From Spirosoma oryzicola (GTDB lineage: Bacteria > Bacteroidota > Bacteroidia > Cytophagales > Spirosomataceae), in assembly GCF_021233055.1 (NCBI RefSeq), contig NZ_CP089538.1, forward strand, positions 2,682,501 to 2,746,500: a stretch of 64,000 bases of DNA. Reading direction: 5' to 3'. The translations under genes were made by a program, and so were the position numbers. Below, piece by piece: positions 60,709 to 64,000 of the stretch (its first letter is position 1; every line of letters begins with the position of its first letter). Below the pieces are notes generated by a model that made no database searches, had not been told where the DNA came from, and saw only the letters and a list, made by a program, of their open reading frames with translations.

Positions 60709-63432
60709 ATGATGAACGAAGAAAATCAGGAACCGATAGACGACGAACAGGGCCTGCCCGAAGCAGCGTTTTCTGCCGATGACGCGGAGCCAGTAGAGGC
60801 TATCGGACCGGATGAGCAACCGATTGATACCGTCAACGAAGTGCTGCACGACCAAACGGTCGTTTCGGGACTTTACGAAAATTACTTTCTGGATTATGCC
60901 TCGTACGTCATTCTCGAACGCGCCGTTCCGGCTGTTGAGGACGGTCTGAAACCGGTTCAGCGCCGTATTCTGCACGCGCTTAAAGAGATGGACGATGGCC
61001 GCTTCAATAAAGTGGCCAATGTGATCGGGCAAACCATGCAATATCACCCCCACGGTGATGCGTCCATCGGCGAAGCGCTTGTCAACATCGGCCAGAAGGA
61101 ACTGCTCTTCGATACGCAGGGCAGCTGGGGCGATGTCCGTACGGGCGATGGCGCAGCCGCTCCGCGTTACATCGAAGTTCGGCTTTCGAAGTTTGCGCTC
61201 GATGCCATCTACAATGATAAGACCACGGAATGGCAGCTTTCTTACGATGGTCGTAAGCGCGAACCCGTTACGTTGCCCGTAAAATTCCCGTTGCTGCTGG
61301 CGCAGGGTGTCGAAGGGATTGCCGTTGGGCTTTCGACCAAGATTCTGCCGCACAACTTCAACGAACTGATCGATGCGTCGATTCAGATTCTTAAAGACAA
61401 ACCGGTTCAGTTGTTCCCCGACTTTCAGACGGGCGGCCTGATCGACGTTAGCAACTACAACGACGGGCACCGGGGCGGTAAAGTCCGGGTTCGGGCGCGT
61501 ATCGAAGAGGTTGACAAGAAGACGCTGGCCATTCGCGATGTGCCGTTCGGCGTGACGACCCCCCAACTGATCGAATCCATCGTTAAAGCCGCTGAACTGG
61601 GAAAAATCAGGATTAAAGCGCCAAGCCGGAATGTGGCCGCTGTGGTGGATAACACGGCGAGGGACGTTGAGATTCTGGTTCACCTTCAACCCGGTGTATC
61701 GCCCGACGTGTCAATCGACGCGCTCTACGCCTTCACCGATTGCGAGGTTTCGATCTCGCCCAACGCCTGCGTGATCATTGGCGATAAACCCCATTTCGTC
61801 AGTGTCGCGGACATCCTGCGCGTCAACACGCACCAAACGGTCCAGTTGTTGCAACGCGAGCTTGAAATTCGGCGTAGTGAGTTAATGGAGCGGTTACTGT
61901 ACAGCTCGCTCGAAAAGATCTTTATCGAAAACCGTATTTATCGTAAGATCGAGGAGTGCGAATCGTTCGAGGCTGTTCTGGCAACGATTGACAAGGCGCT
62001 GAAACCGTTCAAGAAGCAGTTTTACCGTGCGATTACGGAAGACGATCTGATTCGTCTGACGGAGATTAAAATCAAGCGTATTTCGAAATACGACGGATTC
62101 AAGGCGGAGGAACTGATGCGTAAGCTGGAGCAGGATCTGGCCGAAACCGAAGACAATCTGGCGAATATTACGCGTTATGCTATTGCGTATTTCAAGGACC
62201 TCCAAAAGAAATACGGGAAAGGACGGGAGCGTAAAACCGAAATCCGGGCGTTCAATACCATTGCGGCTAGTGTCGTAGCGGCTGCCAACCAGAAACTTTA
62301 CGTTGATCGGGAGGGTGGCTTTATCGGATACGGCCTGAAGAAAGATGAGTACGTCAGCGACTGTTCGGACATTGACGACATAATCATTTTCCGGCGTGAC
62401 GGAAAATGCCTGGTGACGAAAGTGCAGGACAAGGTATTCGTTGGCAAGGATATTGTTTACGTTTCGGTATTCAAAAAGAACGACGAGCGTAAAATTTATA
62501 ACCTTATTTATCTCGATGGTAAGTCAGGCATTTCGATGGCGAAGCGATTTCCGGTAACGGGCGTCACGCGTGATCGGGAATACGATCTGACCATGGGTAA
62601 TCCGAAATCGAAGATAACGTATTTCAGCGCGAACGATAATGGCGAAGCAGAGGTTATCTCCATTAATTTGACCGCGCAGTCTACGGCAAAGGTTAAACAG
62701 TTCGATTTTGACTTTGCTTCGGTGGGTATCAAAAACCGGGGAGCGCAGGGTAATATCCTGACCAAGTATAACGTGCGGAAGATTACCCAGAAAACGGGTG
62801 GTGTATCGACATTGGGTGGGGTAGATATCTGGTACGACGATCACCTCGGACGGTTGAATCGGGACGAGCGCGGACGAATGCTCGGTAATTTTGATGCGAA
62901 AGACAGCATTCTGGTCGTTTATAAAGACGGGCAGTATGAATTGACCAGCTTCGATCTGACCAATCGGTACGAGCCCAACGAAATCGCGGTGCTGATGAAG
63001 TTCGATCCCGAAACGGTACTCTCAGCGGTTTACTACGAAGCGAATCAGAAGGCCTGGTACGTAAAACGGTTTAAAGTCGAGACAACATCGCTCGATAAGA
63101 AATTCAGCTTTATCGGCGACGTTAAAGGCTCTAAAAACCTGGCTGTAACGGTTGATCAGTACCCGCGGATCGAGCTTGTTCATCAGGTGAAAGAGCGGGG
63201 ACCACTCGAAAAAATGGTACTCGAACCCGAGGGATTCATCGAAGTACGGGGTTGGAAGGCATTGGGACAGAAATTACCGTTTGTCAAAGTGAAAGAGGTC
63301 AAGCTGCTCCCGCCCAAAGTTGTTACTGCCAATACGCCTAAAAGCGATGTACAGCCTGCTGCGGTACTGGAAGCGGGCAATACAACCGAAACCGAAGAAA
63401 AAGAGTCTATTCAGTTAGGGTTGTTTTCTTAG
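60709..63432 (+). CDS. type IIA DNA topoisomerase subunit A (ParC-type)
   Basis: A 907-residue subunit that cuts and rejoins DNA. The winged-helix domain has the catalytic Tyr154 in TGDGAAAPRYIEVRLS and the quinolone-region helix QYHPHGDASIGEALVNIG. The tower and coiled-coil follow, with KRISKYDGFKAEELMRKLEQ; the C-terminal domain has degenerate beta-blades and no recognisable GyrA box, which suggests topoisomerase IV rather than gyrase. An acidic N-terminal extension of about 50 residues precedes the domain. The ParE partner is not in the window. The antisense 330-codon frame is a shadow. Confidence 0.9.
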   Translation: MMNEENQEPIDDEQGLPEAAFSADDAEPVEAIGPDEQPIDTVNEVLHDQTVVSGLYENYFLDYASYVILERAVPAVEDGLKPVQRRILHALKEMDDGRFNKVANVIGQTMQYHPHGDASIGEALVNIGQKELLFDTQGSWGDVRTGDGAAAPRYIEVRLSKFALDAIYNDKTTEWQLSYDGRKREPVTLPVKFPLLLAQGVEGIAVGLSTKILPHNFNELIDASIQILKDKPVQLFPDFQTGGLIDVSNYNDGHRGGKVRVRARIEEVDKKTLAIRDVPFGVTTPQLIESIVKAAELGKIRIKAPSRNVAAVVDNTARDVEILVHLQPGVSPDVSIDALYAFTDCEVSISPNACVIIGDKPHFVSVADILRVNTHQTVQLLQRELEIRRSELMERLLYSSLEKIFIENRIYRKIEECESFEAVLATIDKALKPFKKQFYRAITEDDLIRLTEIKIKRISKYDGFKAEELMRKLEQDLAETEDNLANITRYAIAYFKDLQKKYGKGRERKTEIRAFNTIAASVVAAANQKLYVDREGGFIGYGLKKDEYVSDCSDIDDIIIFRRDGKCLVTKVQDKVFVGKDIVYVSVFKKNDERKIYNLIYLDGKSGISMAKRFPVTGVTRDREYDLTMGNPKSKITYFSANDNGEAEVISINLTAQSTAKVKQFDFDFASVGIKNRGAQGNILTKYNVRKITQKTGGVSTLGGVDIWYDDHLGRLNRDERGRMLGNFDAKDSILVVYKDGQYELTSFDLTNRYEPNEIAVLMKFDPETVLSAVYYEANQKAWYVKRFKVETTSLDKKFSFIGDVKGSKNLAVTVDQYPRIELVHQVKERGPLEKMVLEPEGFIEVRGWKALGQKLPFVKVKEVKLLPPKVVTANTPKSDVQPAAVLEAGNTTETEEKESIQLGLFS

Positions 63433-63441
63433 AAGGTGTCA

Positions 63442-63479
63442 AAACCTTATAGAACCCAGCATCGGGTTCTATAAGGTTT
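63442..63479 (+). terminator. hairpin terminator after the topoisomerase gene
   Basis: 16-nt arms (AAACCTTATAGAACCC at 63442-63457 and complement at 63464-63479) around AGCATC, 10 bp after the stop. The tail is TTTATCGAT, only moderately T-rich. Confidence 0.65.
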
Positions 63480-63643
63480 ATCGATCAACCCAGCGGTCAG
63501 CAGGTAAAGCGGAAAGTATCAGTTCAGGTACGCTGCTTTCGCCGAAAATGCAGAACGTACGTGGCAAAATGCAACCGCAGTAAATAAAGATCCATTTGGT
63601 AATGTTGTTGGATTAACGAAAAATCCACATTTTAGCGAATAGA

Positions 63644-64000
63644 ATGAACACGACGTTTGCCACCGACTATAGTGACGACACTCCGCGCGAAGCGGTTGGC
63701 ATTCGTATGGTCAAATGGACGATTAAGATTGCTATTGCCCTTACTTTCAGTGGCTCCATCATCGTATTGATCTGCAACTGGTGGGTTGTGCAAAGCACAA
63801 AAGATCAGATTTTCTTCGACATTAGTGAATTACCGGCCAATGACGTTGGCCTTGTTCTCGGCACCAGTAAGTTCGTACGGTCGGGAAAAGAAAATCTGTT
63901 TTTTCGTTACCGCATGGAAGCAACTGCCCGATTATGGAAAGAAGGCAAAGTCAAGTACCTTATCCTGAGCGGTAATAACGACTCCGAGTATTACAACGAA
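63644..64000 (+). CDS. SanA/YdcF-type (DUF218) membrane protein, truncated by window end
   Basis: The first 119 codons of a gene that runs off the window. It opens MNTTFATDYSDDTPREAVGI, has one membrane segment at about 28-45 (IAIALTFSGSIIVLICNWWV), then the start of a DUF218 domain: NDVGLVLGTSKFVRSGKENL, FRYRMEATARLWKEGKVKYL and ILSGNNDSEYYNE. SanA of E. coli is an inner-membrane protein linked to envelope barrier function; the molecular activity is unknown. The start ATG gives a normal length before the membrane helix. Confidence 0.83.
   Translation, partial: MNTTFATDYSDDTPREAVGIRMVKWTIKIAIALTFSGSIIVLICNWWVVQSTKDQIFFDISELPANDVGLVLGTSKFVRSGKENLFFRYRMEATARLWKEGKVKYLILSGNNDSEYYNE

Noticed and set aside
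60697..61689. 330-codon open frame antisense to the topoisomerase gene
   Set aside because: Fully opposite a conserved gene with the catalytic motifs in the other frame; no recognisable domain.

Overview
The window looks like a chromosomal segment of a Bacteroidota bacterium of the order Cytophagales, most likely Spirosoma or a close relative. The lines of evidence are SusC/SusD outer-membrane genes with an ECF sigma/FecR pair, candidate TAnnTTTG promoter elements, almost no Shine-Dalgarno sequences, Tat-like signals on TldD proteins, a long ParC-type topoisomerase subunit, and families such as DUF983, DUF4105 and DUF4159. The genus is an inference. I see no rRNA, tRNA, CRISPR array, insertion sequence or prophage.

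Layout. 0.1-5.4 kb: a secreted GH78 rhamnosidase, a small unknown protein, a single-domain response regulator, two tiny related membrane peptides and an ECF sigma factor with no anti-sigma neighbour. 5.8-9.6 kb: a three-gene molybdenum hydroxylase operon of the PaoABC/YagTSR type. 9.8-13.3 kb: small membrane proteins, DUF983 and an AraC regulator. 13.4-18.9 kb: a surface-glycan group with three GT4-type glycosyltransferases, two of them divergent paralogues, and an MsbA-like ABC exporter. 19-20 kb: a small membrane protein and a zinc-ribbon protein. 19.8-32.5 kb: a secreted M14 metallopeptidase divergent from three consecutive tldD-tldE pairs. 32.8-41.5 kb: a Uma2 nuclease-like protein, then a tightly packed DUF4159-MoxR-DUF58-BatA-DUF4175-like-membrane protein operon. 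41.6-43.9 kb: a pterin dehydratase and two overlapping membrane-protein genes. 43.9-56.1 kb: a minus-strand polysaccharide utilisation locus (GH43, SusD, SusC, FecR, ECF sigma, GH78, GH5). 56.1-64 kb: housekeeping and mixed genes (rsmI, DUF4105, acetyl-xylan-esterase-like, 2-hydroxyacid dehydrogenase, parC/gyrA-like, and a SanA-like protein cut by the window end).

How the parts work together. In the utilisation locus the SusC carries an STN domain, so glycan import probably signals through FecR to the sigma factor. Its enzymes (GH43, GH78, GH5) suggest a rhamnose- and arabinose- or xylose-containing plant glycan. The TldD/TldE array and the M14 peptidase form a peptide-processing block. The MoxR operon resembles envelope-associated chaperone/von Willebrand modules.

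The most unusual structures are the threefold tandem tldD-tldE array, a dispersed family of long palindromes built on a GTGTCGGTTT-TGAG-AAACCGACAC core that sits at gene ends (32.5, 41.5, 43.9 and 52.0 kb), and two sets of very small paralogous membrane peptides. I found no clearly new defence or mobile system.
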